Source of the DNA: Pseudomonas mucoides
Lineage (GTDB): Bacteria; Pseudomonadota; Gammaproteobacteria; Pseudomonadales; Pseudomonadaceae
DNA: 64,000 nt
Assembly (NCBI RefSeq): GCF_015461845.1
Contig: NZ_JACOPW010000001.1
Coordinates: forward strand, 1,500,757 to 1,564,756
Direction of reading: 5' to 3'
Position 1 is the first letter of the stretch. Each line of letters opens with the position of its first letter. The position numbers were made by a program, and so were the translations under genes. Below are positions 26,842 to 37,067 of this stretch, piece after piece. The notes under the pieces are model-generated. The model was given only the letters and a program-made list of their open reading frames with translations, ran no database searches and was not told the DNA's origin.

Positions 26842-27999
26842 ATGCAATTCAAGCCAGCTGTTACCGCTCTGGTCACTGCCGTCGCCTTGGCATCGCTGCT
26901 CAGCGGATGCAAAAAGGAAGAAGCGGCACCAGCCGCACCGCCTCCTCAGGTCGGCGTCGTTACCCTGCAACCGCAAACGTTTACGCTGACGTCCGACCTG
27001 CCGGGCCGTACCAGCGCGTACCGCATCGCCGAAGTGCGTCCTCAGGTGAACGGCATCATTCTCAAGCGCATGTTCAAGGAAGGCGGCGACGTCAAGATTG
27101 GCCAACAGCTCTATCAGATCGATTCGTCGGTGTATGACGCCACCCTGAAAAGTGCCGAAGCCAACCTGCAACAGACCAAGTCGATCTCCGACCGCTACAA
27201 GCAACTGGTCAACGAGCAAGCCGTCAGCCGTCAGGAATACGACACGGCCGTGGCCAACCGCCTGCAATCGGAAGCCGCCTTGCAAACCGCCCAGATCAAC
27301 GTGCGCTACACCAAGGTCTACGCGCCGCTGACCGGTCGTATCGGTCGCTCGAACGTGACCGAAGGCGCGCTGGTCACCAGCGGCCAGGCCGATCCGATGG
27401 CAGTGATCCAGCAAATCGACCCGATCTACGTCGACGTGACGCAGTCCTCGGTGGAATTGCTGCAACTGCGCCGTGAACTGGAAAGCGGTCGCCTGCAAAA
27501 GGCTGGCGACAACGCGGCAACGGTCAAGCTGACCCTCGAAGACGGCAGCCAGTACAAGCTGGACGGCAAGCTCGAATTCTCCGAAGTCTCGGTTGATCAG
27601 ACCACCGGTTCCGTGACCTTGCGCGCCGTGTTCCCGAACCCGGAACACACCCTGCTACCGGGCATGTTCGTGCACGCCCAGTTGCAGTCCGGTGTGAACG
27701 CAGCAGCCATTCTGGCGCCGCAACAAGGCGTGACCCGTGACCTGAAAGGCACCCCGACTGCACTGGTCGTCGGTCCTGACAACAAGGTCGAGTTGCGTCA
27801 GCTCAAGGCCAGCCGCACCGTCGGCAGCCAATGGCTGATCGAGGACGGCCTGAAGGCAGGCGATCGCCTGATCACCGAAGGGCTGCAATTCGTCAAACCT
27901 GGTATCGAAGTCAAAGCCAGTGAAGCGACCAACGTTGGCGTAAAGAACCCGGCCCCCGCACAGGCAGCTGATAAGGCTTCCAGCGGCAAAGGGGAGTAA
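26842..27999 (+). CDS. emhA: RND efflux periplasmic adaptor EmhA
   Basis: A 385-residue membrane fusion protein, a lipoprotein with lipobox LLSGCKKEE (Cys near residue 23). It links the inner-membrane pump with the outer-membrane channel in the periplasm. The order is a barrel-sandwich part (FTLTSDLPGRTSAYRIAEVRPQV), a helical hairpin (about 95-165) and barrel domains with VYAPLTGRIGRSNVTEGALV. It resembles TtgA/MexA. A GAGG site precedes the ATG. It is the first gene of emhABC, 3 bp before emhB, and under EmhR control. The C-terminal tail is rich in Ala/Pro/Lys, as usual. Confidence 0.93.
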   Translation: MQFKPAVTALVTAVALASLLSGCKKEEAAPAAPPPQVGVVTLQPQTFTLTSDLPGRTSAYRIAEVRPQVNGIILKRMFKEGGDVKIGQQLYQIDSSVYDATLKSAEANLQQTKSISDRYKQLVNEQAVSRQEYDTAVANRLQSEAALQTAQINVRYTKVYAPLTGRIGRSNVTEGALVTSGQADPMAVIQQIDPIYVDVTQSSVELLQLRRELESGRLQKAGDNAATVKLTLEDGSQYKLDGKLEFSEVSVDQTTGSVTLRAVFPNPEHTLLPGMFVHAQLQSGVNAAAILAPQQGVTRDLKGTPTALVVGPDNKVELRQLKASRTVGSQWLIEDGLKAGDRLITEGLQFVKPGIEVKASEATNVGVKNPAPAQAADKASSGKGE

Positions 28000-28002
28000 A
28001 CC

Positions 28003-31000
28003 ATGTCGAAATTTTTTATCGACCGTCCGATTTTCGCCTGGGTAATTGCCCTGGTGATCATGCTGGTCGGGGCACTATCGATCCTCAAGCTGCCGATCAA
28101 CCAATACCCGAGCATCGCGCCTCCGGCGATCGCCATCTCTGTGACCTACCCGGGTGCTTCGGCACAAACGGTACAGGACACCGTGGTGCAGGTGATCGAG
28201 CAACAGCTCAACGGCATCGACCACTTGCGTTATGTGTCCTCGGAAAGTAACTCCGACGGCACCATGACCATCACCGCGACCTTCGAGCAAGGCACCAACT
28301 CCGATACCGCGCAGGTTCAGGTCCAGAACAAGCTGAACCTGGCCACCCCGCTGCTGCCGCAAGAAGTGCAGCAGCAAGGTATCCGCGTGACCAAGGCCGT
28401 GAAGAACTTCCTGTTGGTCATCGGCGTGGTCTCGCGTGACGGCAGCATGACCAAGGACGACTTGTCCAACTACATCGTGTCGAACATGCAGGACCCGATC
28501 TCGCGGACCGCCGGCGTCGGCGACTTCCAGGTGTTCGGTTCCCAGTACGCCATGCGTATCTGGCTCGACCCGGCCAAGTTGAACAACTTCAACCTGACCC
28601 CGGTTGACGTCAAAACCGCCATTGCCGCACAAAACGTGCAGATCTCGTCCGGTCAACTCGGCGGTTTGCCGGCCCTGCCCGACACGCAGCTGAACGCCAC
28701 GATTATCGGCAAGACCCGTCTGCAGACCGCTGAGCAATTCAATAAAATCCTGCTCAAGGTCAACAAGGACGGCTCTCAGGTTCGCTTGAAAGATGTCGCC
28801 GACGTGGGTCTGGGCGGTGAAAACTACAGCATCAACGCCCAGTTCAACGGCGCTCCGGCGTCCGGCCTGGCCGTGAAGCTGGCCACCGGCGCCAACGCCC
28901 TGGATACCGCCACAGCCCTGCGCAAGACCATCGACGACCTCAAGCCGTTCTTCCCGCAAGGGATGGAAGTGGTGTTTCCGTATGACACCACTCCAGTGGT
29001 GACCGAGTCGATCAAAGGTGTGGTTCACACGTTGGTCGAAGCCGTCGTGCTGGTGTTCCTGGTGATGTTCCTGTTCCTGCAAAACTTCCGCGCCACCATC
29101 ATCACCACGATGACCGTGCCGGTGGTACTGCTCGGTACATTCGGCATCCTCGCGGCCGCCGGTTTCAGCATCAACACCCTGACCATGTTCGGTATGGTCC
29201 TGGCCATCGGCTTGCTGGTGGACGACGCCATCGTCGTGGTGGAAAACGTCGAACGGGTCATGAGTGAAGAAGGCCTGTCACCCAAGGAGGCCACCAAGAA
29301 ATCCATGGGGCAGATCCAGGGCGCACTGGTCGGTATCGCCATGGTGCTGTCGGCGGTTCTGCTGCCAATGGCGTTCTTCAGCGGCTCCACCGGCGTGATC
29401 TACAAGCAGTTCTCGATCACCATCGTCTCGGCCATGGCCTTGTCGGTACTGGTTGCACTGATCTTCACACCGGCGCTCTGCGCCACCATGCTCAAGGCCA
29501 TTCCGAAGGGTGAGCACGGCACACCCAAGCGCGGCTTCTTCGGCTGGTTCAACCGTAATTTCGACCGTGGTGTAAAACGCTACGAGCGCGGCGTGGGCAG
29601 CATGCTCGCGCACAAGGCGCCGTACCTGTTGGCCTACCTCATCATCATTGTCGGCATGATCTGGTTGTTCACCCGTATTCCAACAGCGTTCCTGCCGGAA
29701 GAAGACCAGGGTGTACTGTTCGCCCAGGTGCAGACGCCGGCCGGTTCAACGGCCCAGCGAACCCAGGTGGTCGTGGACGAGATGCGTGAATTCCTGCTGC
29801 GTCCGGGCAAGGATGGCGGTGAAGGCGATGCAGTGAACTCGGTGTTTACCGTAACCGGCTTCAACTTCGCCGGTCGCGGCCAGAGCTCGGGTATGGCGTT
29901 CATCATGCTTCGCCCATGGGACGAACGTAACGCCGACAACAACGTGTTCAAGGTAGCGGCCCGTGCACAGCAGCACTTCTTCACCTTCCGCGATGCCATG
30001 GTGTTTGCCTTTGCGCCACCGGCGGTACTGGAACTGGGTAACGCCACCGGTTTCGACGTGTTCCTGCAAGACCGTGCCGGCATTGGTCACGAAAAGCTGA
30101 TGGCTGCCCGTAACCAGTTCCTCGGTATGGCCGCGCAGAGCAAGATTCTGACGCAAGTGCGCCCGAACGGCCTGAACGACGAACCGCAATACCAACTGGA
30201 AATCGACGACGAGAAGGCCAGCGCCCTGGGCGTGACCATCGCCGACATCAACAACACCCTGTCGATTGCGTTGGGCAGTAGCTACGTCAACGACTTCATC
30301 GACCGTGGTCGAGTGAAGAAGGTGTACGTGCAAGGCCAGCCCGGCTCGCGTATGAGCCCGGAAGACCTGAAGAAATGGTATGTGCGCAACAGCGTCGGCA
30401 CCATGGTTCCGTTCTCGGCGTTTGCCAAGGGTGAATGGATTTACGGTTCGCCGAAGCTGGCCCGTTACAACGGCGTGGAAGCGATGGAAATCCTCGGTTC
30501 CCCGGCGCCGGGCTACTCCACCGGTGAAGCCATGGCCGAAGTCGAAGCCATTGCCGCGAAACTGCCGGCGGGTGTCGGTATTTCCTGGACCGGCCTGTCG
30601 TACGAGGAACGCTTGTCCGGTTCGCAAGCGCCAGCGCTGTACGCTCTGTCGTTGCTGATGGTGTTCCTGTGTCTGGCGGCGCTGTACGAAAGCTGGTCGA
30701 TCCCGATTGCGGTGATGCTGGTGGTGCCGCTGGGGATCATCGGTGCACTGATGGCGACCAGCCTGCGTGGCCTGTCCAACGACGTGTACTTCCAGGTGGG
30801 CCTGTTGACGACCATCGGCCTGGCGGCGAAAAACGCCATTCTGATTGTCGAATTTGCAAAGGAACTGCATGAACAAGGGCGTAGCTTGCGCGATGCGGCG
30901 ATTGAAGCCTGCCGGATGCGTCTGCGACCGATCATCATGACCTCGCTGGCCTTCGTTCTGGGCGTGGTACCCCTGGCGATTTCCACCGGTGCAGGTTCGG

Positions 31001-31167
31001 GCAGCCAGCATGCCATCGGCACCGGGGTGATTGGCGGTATGATCACCGCCACCGTTCTGGCGATCTTCTGGGTCCCACTGTTCTTCGTCACTGTGTCGTC
31101 CATCGGTCAGCGCAAAAAAGTCGACCAGGATGACGCCACTGAAACTCCTAAAGAGGCTGGCCAATGA
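28003..31167 (+). CDS. emhB: RND efflux pump EmhB
   Basis: A 1054-residue HAE-1 family RND pump, homologous to TtgB/MexB/AcrB, expelling hydrophobic compounds, dyes and antibiotics with proton energy. It starts [23 protein letters not shown], helix 1. Two large periplasmic loops follow helices 1 and 7. The proton-relay Asp pair lies in helix 4 ([19 protein letters not shown]), and the Lys in helix 10 ([16 protein letters not shown]). Trimeric in the inner membrane. It begins 3 bp after emhA and overlaps emhC by 4 bp. P. fluorescens EmhB is known to export polycyclic aromatic hydrocarbons, which suggests the same range here but is not proven by sequence. Confidence 0.95.
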   Translation: MSKFFIDRPIFAWVIALVIMLVGALSILKLPINQYPSIAPPAIAISVTYPGASAQTVQDTVVQVIEQQLNGIDHLRYVSSESNSDGTMTITATFEQGTNSDTAQVQVQNKLNLATPLLPQEVQQQGIRVTKAVKNFLLVIGVVSRDGSMTKDDLSNYIVSNMQDPISRTAGVGDFQVFGSQYAMRIWLDPAKLNNFNLTPVDVKTAIAAQNVQISSGQLGGLPALPDTQLNATIIGKTRLQTAEQFNKILLKVNKDGSQVRLKDVADVGLGGENYSINAQFNGAPASGLAVKLATGANALDTATALRKTIDDLKPFFPQGMEVVFPYDTTPVVTESIKGVVHTLVEAVVLVFLVMFLFLQNFRATIITTMTVPVVLLGTFGILAAAGFSINTLTMFGMVLAIGLLVDDAIVVVENVERVMSEEGLSPKEATKKSMGQIQGALVGIAMVLSAVLLPMAFFSGSTGVIYKQFSITIVSAMALSVLVALIFTPALCATMLKAIPKGEHGTPKRGFFGWFNRNFDRGVKRYERGVGSMLAHKAPYLLAYLIIIVGMIWLFTRIPTAFLPEEDQGVLFAQVQTPAGSTAQRTQVVVDEMREFLLRPGKDGGEGDAVNSVFTVTGFNFAGRGQSSGMAFIMLRPWDERNADNNVFKVAARAQQHFFTFRDAMVFAFAPPAVLELGNATGFDVFLQDRAGIGHEKLMAARNQFLGMAAQSKILTQVRPNGLNDEPQYQLEIDDEKASALGVTIADINNTLSIALGSSYVNDFIDRGRVKKVYVQGQPGSRMSPEDLKKWYVRNSVGTMVPFSAFAKGEWIYGSPKLARYNGVEAMEILGSPAPGYSTGEAMAEVEAIAAKLPAGVGISWTGLSYEERLSGSQAPALYALSLLMVFLCLAALYESWSIPIAVMLVVPLGIIGALMATSLRGLSNDVYFQVGLLTTIGLAAKNAILIVEFAKELHEQGRSLRDAAIEACRMRLRPIIMTSLAFVLGVVPLAISTGAGSGSQHAIGTGVIGGMITATVLAIFWVPLFFVTVSSIGQRKKVDQDDATETPKEAGQ

Positions 31168-32624
31168 GCAAGTCGCTACTCTCCCTAGCCGTTGCCGCGT
31201 TTGTGCTCGGTGGTTGCTCGCTGATACCTGATTATCAGCAACCTGCGGCACCGGTGGCAGCCCAATACCCGCAAGGCCCGGCGTATTCGCCGGCCCAGGC
31301 GCCTGGCCAGGCGGCAGCGGAGCAAGGCTGGAAGCAGTTTTTCCATGACCCGGCCCTGCAACAGTTGATCCAGGTCGCACTGGAAAACAACCGTGACCTG
31401 CGTGTCGCTGCCTTGAACATTGACGCCTTTGCAGCGCAGTACCGCATTCAGCGCGCCGACCTGTACCCGGCCGTGTCGGCCAACGGCACCGGCAGCCGTC
31501 AGCGCGTTCCGGCTGACGCTTCGCAGTCCGGCCAGGCGGGCATCACCAGTTCCTACTCGGCGACGGTCGGCATCAGTGCCTATGAACTCGACCTGTTCGG
31601 TCGGGTTCGCAGCCTGAGCGAAGAAGCGCTGCAGAAGTACTTCGCTACTGAAGAAGGTCGACGCAGCACGCAGCTCAGCCTGGTGGCCAGCGTGGCCAAC
31701 GCCTACCTGGCCTGGCAAGCCGACAAGGAACTGCTGAAAGTGACCCAGGACACCCTCGGTGCGTTCGAGGAGAGTTACAAGCTCACCGCGCGCAGTGCCG
31801 AAGTCGGTGTTGCGTCTGCGCTGGACCTCGCCCAGTCGCGCACCTCGGTGGAAACCGCCCGGGTTCAACTGGCGAAGTACACCCGCCAGGTCGCTCAGGA
31901 TGAAAACAGCCTGGTGCTCCTGCTTGGCACCGGCATCCCGGCCAACCTGCAAGCGGCCAAGCCACTGTCCGACGATTTGCTGAGCGACGTACCCGCCGGC
32001 CTGCCATCGGACTTGCTGCAACGTCGTCCGGACATCCTCCAGGCCGAATACAACCTCAAAGCTGCCAACGCCAACATCGGCGCGGCACGGGCTGCGTTCT
32101 TTCCGAGCATCAGCCTGACGGCCAACGCCGGCACCCTGAGCCCGGACTTGTCCGGTCTGTTCAAGGGCGGTTCGGGCACCTGGCTGTTCTCGCCGCAGAT
32201 CAACCTGCCGATCTTCAACGCCGGCAGCCTGAGCGCCAGCCTGGATTACTCGAAAATCCAGAAAGACATCGGCGTGGCGAACTACGAGAAGTCCATTCAA
32301 ACGGCCTTCCAGGAAGTCGCCGACGGCCTGGCTGCCCGCGAGACCTACACCCACCAGTTGCAGGCGCAGCGTGACAACGTCACCGCCAACCAGGAGTACT
32401 ACCGCCTGGCCGAGCGTCGTTACCGCATTGGTGTCGACAGCAACCTGACCTTCCTCGACGCCCAGCGTCAGCTGTTCAACGCGCAACAAGTGCTGATCAC
32501 TGATCGCCTGGCGCAGTTGGTCAGTGCGGTCAATCTGTACAAGGCCTTGGGCGGTGGCTGGAATGAGCAGACGGCGAAAGTCGAACCGCTCAAAGAAGAC
32601 GCGCCGAAGATGAAGTTGTTCTGA
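31164..32624 (+). CDS. emhC: Outer-membrane efflux channel EmhC
   Basis: A 486-residue outer-membrane factor (OprM/TtgC type). The signal peptide ends with lipobox VLGGCSL, so it is acylated. Two repeats of the TolC-like fold are visible; each contains an [14 protein letters not shown]-like or [17 protein letters not shown] segment. The C-terminal [16 protein letters not shown] motif is typical. It forms a trimeric tunnel for EmhAB. Its ATG overlaps the emhB stop (ATGA), so expression is coupled, and a terminator follows 20 bp after its stop. Confidence 0.94.
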   Translation: MSKSLLSLAVAAFVLGGCSLIPDYQQPAAPVAAQYPQGPAYSPAQAPGQAAAEQGWKQFFHDPALQQLIQVALENNRDLRVAALNIDAFAAQYRIQRADLYPAVSANGTGSRQRVPADASQSGQAGITSSYSATVGISAYELDLFGRVRSLSEEALQKYFATEEGRRSTQLSLVASVANAYLAWQADKELLKVTQDTLGAFEESYKLTARSAEVGVASALDLAQSRTSVETARVQLAKYTRQVAQDENSLVLLLGTGIPANLQAAKPLSDDLLSDVPAGLPSDLLQRRPDILQAEYNLKAANANIGAARAAFFPSISLTANAGTLSPDLSGLFKGGSGTWLFSPQINLPIFNAGSLSASLDYSKIQKDIGVANYEKSIQTAFQEVADGLAARETYTHQLQAQRDNVTANQEYYRLAERRYRIGVDSNLTFLDAQRQLFNAQQVLITDRLAQLVSAVNLYKALGGGWNEQTAKVEPLKEDAPKMKLF

Positions 32625-32643
32625 TCGCGTTATGAAAAACATC

Positions 32644-32668
32644 AAGCCCACCTTTTGGTGGGCTTTTT
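32644..32668 (+). terminator. Terminator after emhABC
   Basis: AAGCCCACC and GGTGGGCTT pair around TTTT, followed by TTT; a classic stem-loop with T-run located 19 bp after the emhC stop. Confidence 0.93.
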
Positions 32669-32700
32669 GTTGTCTGCCGAACACTGTGTTGTCAGCACTG

Positions 32701-32801
32701 GCCTCATCGCGGGCAAGCCCGCTCCCACAGTGGATTTCTGTGTGTATGTGATTTGCGGCAAACATAGAAACCTGTGGGAGCGGGCTTGCCCGCGATGAGG
32801 C
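32701..32801. repeat. REP doublet (REPIN)
   Basis: GCCTCATCGCGGGCAAGCCC and its complement form arms around a 45 bp loop, variant with GCGGGCAAGCCCGC core. It lies between the emhC terminator and the OprD porin promoter. Confidence 0.9.
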
Positions 32802-32836
32802 CCGCGCAAACGACACAAAATCTAATCCAATCTTAC

Positions 32837-32850
32837 GTTCGATTATCGCC
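32837..32850 (+). promoter_or_regulatory. PcaR-like box upstream of the OprD porin
   Basis: GTTCGATTATCGCC matches the PcaR operator GTTCGATAATCGCAC of P. putida at most positions. It stands 212 bp before the porin ATG. Similar boxes occur before pcaI, pcaK and pcaR in this window. The distance is long, so a role in porin control is tentative. Confidence 0.4.
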
Positions 32851-33061
32851 CAAAACCCGCTTTTGCCAATTGAACCAGCTGGTTCATTCCCCTCACCATC
32901 TGCCCCCACAAGACCAATAACATCAGGTTCGACACCATGTCTCCGCGCCCTGCCCTGTCCGGCTGATCCGTTCCGATTTTCACAACTTCGAATCCTTTGT
33001 CCGCAATTCCGACGTTGCGGCAGCGCCCTGTTTCATCCCTAACAATTAGAGAGACCGCCCC

Positions 33062-34321
33062 ATGACGCCTTCCACCGCGCAGTATTATCTTCCCAGCCTA
33101 ATCGCCATCGCCCTGGCCAGCGCTGCCCTGCCTGTCATGGCCGAGGAAGCGGGTTTTGTCGACGGCGCCAAGGTCAACCTGAACCTGCGCAACTTCTACA
33201 TCAACCGCAATTTCACCAACCCGACCAAGGCTCAAGGCAAGGCTGAAGAGTGGACGCAAAGTTTCATCCTCGACGCCAAATCCGGCTTCACCCAGGGCAC
33301 TGTCGGTTTCGGTATGGATGTGTTGGGTTTGTATTCAGTGAAGCTCGACGGCGGCAAAGGCACCGGCGGTACGCAGTTGCTGCCACTGGACCATGACGGA
33401 CGCCCGGCGGACAACTTCGGTCGCACCAACGTCGCGTTCAAGGCCAAGCTGTCCCAGACTGAAGTCAAGGTCGGTGAATGGATGCCGGTGCTGCCCATCC
33501 TGCGTTCAGACGATGGTCGCTCCCTGCCACAAACCTTCCGTGGCGGCCAGATCACCTCGAAGGAAATCGCCGGCCTGACGCTTTACGGCGGCCAGTTCCG
33601 CGCCAACAGCCCACGCGACGACAGCAGCATGAGCGACATGTCGATGAACGGGAAACCGGCCTTCACCTCCGACCGCTTCAACTTCCAGGGCGGTGAATAC
33701 GCCTTCAACGACAAGCGCACCCAGATTGGCCTGTGGAACGCCGAACTCAAGGACATCTACAGCCAGCAATTCGTCAATCTGATCCACAGCCAGCCACTGG
33801 GCGACTGGACCCTGGGCGCCAACCTCGGCTTTTTCTACGGCAAGGATGACGGCAGCGCCCGCGCCGGCGATCTCGACAACAAGACCTGGTCTGGCCTGTT
33901 CTCGGCCAAATACGGCGGCAACACCTTCTACGTCGGCCTGCAAAAACTCACTGGCGACAGCGCCTGGATGCGCGTCAACGGCACCAGCGGCGGCACCCTG
34001 GCCAACGACAGCTACAACGCCAGTTATGACAACGCACAGGAAAAATCCTGGCAGGTGCGCCACGACTACAACTTCGTCGCCCTCGGCATTCCGGGCCTGA
34101 CCCTGATGAACCGCTACATCAGCGGCGACAACGTCCACACCGGCACCGTCACCGACGGCAAGGAATGGGGCCGCGAGTCGGAACTGGGCTACACCGTGCA
34201 AAGCGGCGCGCTGAAGGACTTCAACGTCAAATGGCGCAACTCGACCATCCGCCGCGACTTCAGCAACAACGAATTCGACGAGAACCGGTTGATCGTCAGC
34301 TATCCGATCAGTTTGTTATAA
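33062..34321 (+). CDS. OprD family outer-membrane porin
   Basis: A 419-residue OprD-family porin, an 18-strand barrel for uptake of small substrates such as amino acids or aromatic and aliphatic acids. A signal peptide ends near AALPVMA. The family motifs include NLNLRNFYINRNF, QGTVGFGMDVLGLYSVKLDGG, KLSQTEVKVGEW and the end NEFDENRLIVSYPISLL. It is single, with a GAGAGA site before the ATG. The substrate group (OccD- or OccK-like) cannot be fixed by eye. The nearby PcaR-like box hints at aromatic acid uptake. Confidence 0.9.
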   Translation: MTPSTAQYYLPSLIAIALASAALPVMAEEAGFVDGAKVNLNLRNFYINRNFTNPTKAQGKAEEWTQSFILDAKSGFTQGTVGFGMDVLGLYSVKLDGGKGTGGTQLLPLDHDGRPADNFGRTNVAFKAKLSQTEVKVGEWMPVLPILRSDDGRSLPQTFRGGQITSKEIAGLTLYGGQFRANSPRDDSSMSDMSMNGKPAFTSDRFNFQGGEYAFNDKRTQIGLWNAELKDIYSQQFVNLIHSQPLGDWTLGANLGFFYGKDDGSARAGDLDNKTWSGLFSAKYGGNTFYVGLQKLTGDSAWMRVNGTSGGTLANDSYNASYDNAQEKSWQVRHDYNFVALGIPGLTLMNRYISGDNVHTGTVTDGKEWGRESELGYTVQSGALKDFNVKWRNSTIRRDFSNNEFDENRLIVSYPISLL

Positions 34322-34325
34322 AACT

Positions 34326-34362
34326 CAGCGCCGGCATGCGCGCTCAGGTAATGCCGGCGCTA
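34326..34362. terminator. Inverted repeat after the OprD gene
   Basis: AGCGCCGGCAT and ATGCCGGCGCT, a perfect 11 bp pair around a 15 bp loop, lie just after the porin stop. No T-run follows, so it may be an mRNA 3' hairpin or a weak terminator. Confidence 0.5.
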
Positions 34363-34513
34363 ACCACTGGTCACTTGGTACTGGCGGTTTGCACAAGCGC
34401 AGATACAGTCAGGCTGTGCGTTTAAATTCTCCAGCCTGATGTAGGAGCCCCATTTTTTCTTCCGTTATCTCCGGATGCTGTACGCGAAGCTGCCATGACC
34501 ACGGAGGTCAGGT

Positions 34514-35704
34514 ATGAGCAAGCGAATAGTTATCGTCGGTGGCGGCGTAGGTGGAACCATGCTGGCCAATCAACTGGCCAGCAAGTTGTATCCAGAAATC
34601 CTGCGTGGCGAAGTCTCGATTGCATTACTGTCCAATTCCCCCGATCACTTCTACAAACCTGCGTTCATGTATGTGGCGTTCAATCAGTTCTTTGAAGAAG
34701 AACTCAAGCGCCCGGAACGTTCATTGTTGCGCCCGGAAATCAGCTTTCACATCGAGGAAGTCATACACTTCGATTTTCCCGGCCAAAGCCTGAAAACCCG
34801 CAGCGGCAAATGTTATGGCTATGACTTTATGGTCATCGCCACCGGTTGCGTACCCGCACCGGAGCGTATCGAAGGCTTGAAAGAAGCCGGCGACCACTTC
34901 TACCAATATCAACCCGCCCGGCAACTGGCAGAACGCCTGAGCACGATCAAGAAGGGCCGGATTTTCATCACAGTGTCCTTTCCGCACACACCCAACGTGC
35001 CGCATCAATGCGGCATTGCCCCGGTGGAAACCACGCTGATGCTCGATGATTTTCTGCGGCTTCGGGGTGTACGCGACCAGGTGGAAATCGTCTACACCTA
35101 CCCGACCACCGCTCAGCTGCTGCGCAACTGCCTGTTTCTGCAAAGGCCTACGGGAGAAATACTGCCCGGCATTTTCGAGCAGAAAAACATTCACTTCCAA
35201 CGCGGCTTCACCCTCGACCGGGTCGATCCGGATCAGAAGATCGCCTACTCGGCAGAAGGCGACGCGCAACCGTTCGACATCCTGATGGCAACGCCACCGA
35301 TCCGCGCCGTGGATGCAGTGCTGGAGTGCGGCGTTTCGCAAGCCCCGAATAACGAAGGCTGGCTGCCGACTAACCACGAAACCCTGCAGGTTTATGGCCT
35401 CGAAAACGTCTACGTGATTGGCGACACCGTCGACCTGCCGGTGAGCAAGGCCGGAGGCGCCTGCCACAACCAGGCGCCGGTGATCGCCAACAATATTACC
35501 GCGCAGATTCGCCTTGGCGCGCCCCACAGCGTCTATGACGGGCGTGTTCAGGCCGTCGCGCAAATGGGCCTCAATGCCGGCATGCCACTGGTGTACAACT
35601 ATGCCCGTGACGTGTCGCCGACTCCGCCGACCAAACTTGGCGGCCTGCTCAGGCATGGCTTCAATCGTGGCCTGTATTGGGCGGTTGCCCGCGGAATGCT
35701 TTGA
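34514..35704 (+). CDS. Sulfide:quinone oxidoreductase-like flavoprotein
   Basis: A 396-residue FAD oxidoreductase of the SQR/FCSD family. The FAD-binding Rossmann motif is VIVGGGVGGTM at residues 6-16, and the second dinucleotide segment is YVIGDTVDLP near 300-309. Cys residues at 112 (ATGC), 166 (HQCGIAP) and 317 (GACHNQ) match positions used by SQR to oxidise sulfide and pass electrons to quinone, so it may be catalytically able. It should bind the inner membrane peripherally through C-terminal helices. A GGAGGT site precedes the ATG. It is first in a three-gene run with DUF1641 and a methyltransferase. Use of another thiol as substrate is possible. Confidence 0.82.
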   Translation: MSKRIVIVGGGVGGTMLANQLASKLYPEILRGEVSIALLSNSPDHFYKPAFMYVAFNQFFEEELKRPERSLLRPEISFHIEEVIHFDFPGQSLKTRSGKCYGYDFMVIATGCVPAPERIEGLKEAGDHFYQYQPARQLAERLSTIKKGRIFITVSFPHTPNVPHQCGIAPVETTLMLDDFLRLRGVRDQVEIVYTYPTTAQLLRNCLFLQRPTGEILPGIFEQKNIHFQRGFTLDRVDPDQKIAYSAEGDAQPFDILMATPPIRAVDAVLECGVSQAPNNEGWLPTNHETLQVYGLENVYVIGDTVDLPVSKAGGACHNQAPVIANNITAQIRLGAPHSVYDGRVQAVAQMGLNAGMPLVYNYARDVSPTPPTKLGGLLRHGFNRGLYWAVARGML

Positions 35705-35727
35705 CCCTGCACAGGGAGGAGTGAACG

Positions 35728-36099
35728 GTGATGAACTCATTGGATGAAACACTGGCGGTCGGTGCGACCGGAACGCCGGGGCTGAACGCCTTGATGGCCA
35801 AACTTCAGCCGTTGCTCGACGGCGGGCGGCTGGACAATATTGTCGATGCGCTGTCGCTGGTCTCGGACATGATCGACCTGCTGGACCCTGCAATGGTAGA
35901 AAAACTGGCGCAGCTGTTCGAAAACGCCACGGCGTCCACCTGGATGATTGGCAATGCCGTGCGCCTGGCCAAAGCCGAGGTCAGCGCCGCCGCCCCACCA
36001 GGCGCCTATGCGCTGATCAAAATGCTGAACGATCCGGACACACGCAAAGGCGTGGCGGTTGTCCTGAAATCCCTGAATGTCATCGGAAGGCAACTGTAA
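35728..36099 (+). CDS. DUF1641 family protein
   Basis: A 123-residue protein of DUF1641 type. Family traits are the helical MVEKLAQLFENATASTWMIGN-like region and the end LIKMLNDPDTRKGVAVVLKSLNVIG, of which the RKGVAVVL stretch is most conserved. DUF1641 proteins are commonly encoded next to SQR-like or formate dehydrogenase genes; the exact role is unknown, perhaps a membrane or assembly partner. It starts 23 bp after the SQR-like gene with a GGAGGA site. A GTG at 35728 and an ATG at 35731 are both possible starts. Confidence 0.85.
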   Translation: MMNSLDETLAVGATGTPGLNALMAKLQPLLDGGRLDNIVDALSLVSDMIDLLDPAMVEKLAQLFENATASTWMIGNAVRLAKAEVSAAAPPGAYALIKMLNDPDTRKGVAVVLKSLNVIGRQL

Positions 36100-36119
36100 T
36101 CGCCAGAGAGGATCACCTC

Positions 36120-36938
36120 ATGAGCGTCAAACTCGAAACGGCAGGGAACGCCTGTACTCACTGGGACGCCAAGGCGTACCAGCAGTTTTCCCGCCTCAGG
36201 CAACGACCGGTCAACGAACTGCTCGACCGTGTCGACATCAAGAACCCCCGTCGCATCTACGACCTGGGCTGCGGCACGGGCATTGCGACACAGCTGCTGG
36301 CCAAGCGTTGGCCCCGCGCGCACTTGATGGGTATCGACAGTTCTGAGCAAATGCTTCAGGAGGCCAGAGCCTTGCCGATCAGGGCCCACTGGAAGCAGTG
36401 CGACCTGCAAAACTGGCAGCCCGAACAACCCGCCGATCTGCTATTTGCCGCCGCCGTGCTGCATTTCATCGACGATCATCAACGGCTGTTGCCCCGATTG
36501 CTCACACACCTCGACCCGGGCGGTTGTCTGGCGGCGCACATGCCTGACTGGCGGGATGCGCCGTGGTATCAGCTGATGCTCGAAACCCTCGACGATGGCG
36601 GCCACAACGGTCAGCCGTTGGGCACACCGCAGTTGCGTGAAACCATGGCCCGGCGGCCACTGTTGTCGTTGGAGGACTACTACCGATTGCTGGCGCCGCT
36701 CTGTGCCACGCTGGATATCTGGGAAACCGAGCAGCTACAGGTGGTTGACGGCAAGTCGCCGATTTATGACTGGATCAAGGTGTCGGCGTTAAGGGAGGTC
36801 ATGCAGGGATTGAAGGATGACGAACAGGCGAGGTTCATCTATCACTTCATGATGCGGGTGCATGCGCAATATCCGCGGGAGGGGGATGGGCACACGTTGT
36901 TTCCGTTCAAGCGGGTTTTCATTGTGGCTACTGTGTAA
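36120..36938 (+). CDS. SAM-dependent methyltransferase, trans-aconitate type
   Basis: A 272-residue class I methyltransferase. The SAM-binding motif I is RRIYDLGCGTGIATQLL (about 44-60), followed by GIDSSEQMLQEA and ADLLFAAAVLHFIDD. The overall pattern resembles trans-aconitate 2-methyltransferase (Tam), including the LLTHLDPGGCLAAHMPD segment, but I cannot assign that substrate. It lies 20 bp after the DUF1641 gene with a GAGGATC site, so it is probably part of the same transcript. Association with an SQR-like enzyme raises the option of thiol or sulfide methylation, which is speculation. Confidence 0.8.
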   Translation: MSVKLETAGNACTHWDAKAYQQFSRLRQRPVNELLDRVDIKNPRRIYDLGCGTGIATQLLAKRWPRAHLMGIDSSEQMLQEARALPIRAHWKQCDLQNWQPEQPADLLFAAAVLHFIDDHQRLLPRLLTHLDPGGCLAAHMPDWRDAPWYQLMLETLDDGGHNGQPLGTPQLRETMARRPLLSLEDYYRLLAPLCATLDIWETEQLQVVDGKSPIYDWIKVSALREVMQGLKDDEQARFIYHFMMRVHAQYPREGDGHTLFPFKRVFIVATV

Positions 36939-36950
36939 GCCATGGCATCG

Positions 36951-37038
36951 CTATCGCGAGCAGGCTCACTCCTACAGTTGACCGAGTTCCTCCCGGAAGA
37001 ATGCGGTCTGATGTAGGAGCGAGCCTGCTCGCGAAGGC
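36951..37038. repeat. REP doublet (REPIN)
   Basis: CTATCGCGAGCAGGCTCACT and its inverted partner ending CTGCTCGCGAAGGC enclose about 35 bp. It separates the convergent methyltransferase and pcaC genes. Confidence 0.9.
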
Positions 37039-37067
37039 CTCAGCTCAGGCACCATCAAAACCCGAGG

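Noticed and set aside
29746-31380. 544-codon minus-strand frame inside emhB and emhC
   Set aside because: It is antisense to well-recognised RND pump and channel genes and has no domain of its own.
36951-37038. Possible CRISPR-like or small RNA structure
   Set aside because: Repeats are inverted rather than direct and match the REP family found across the window.
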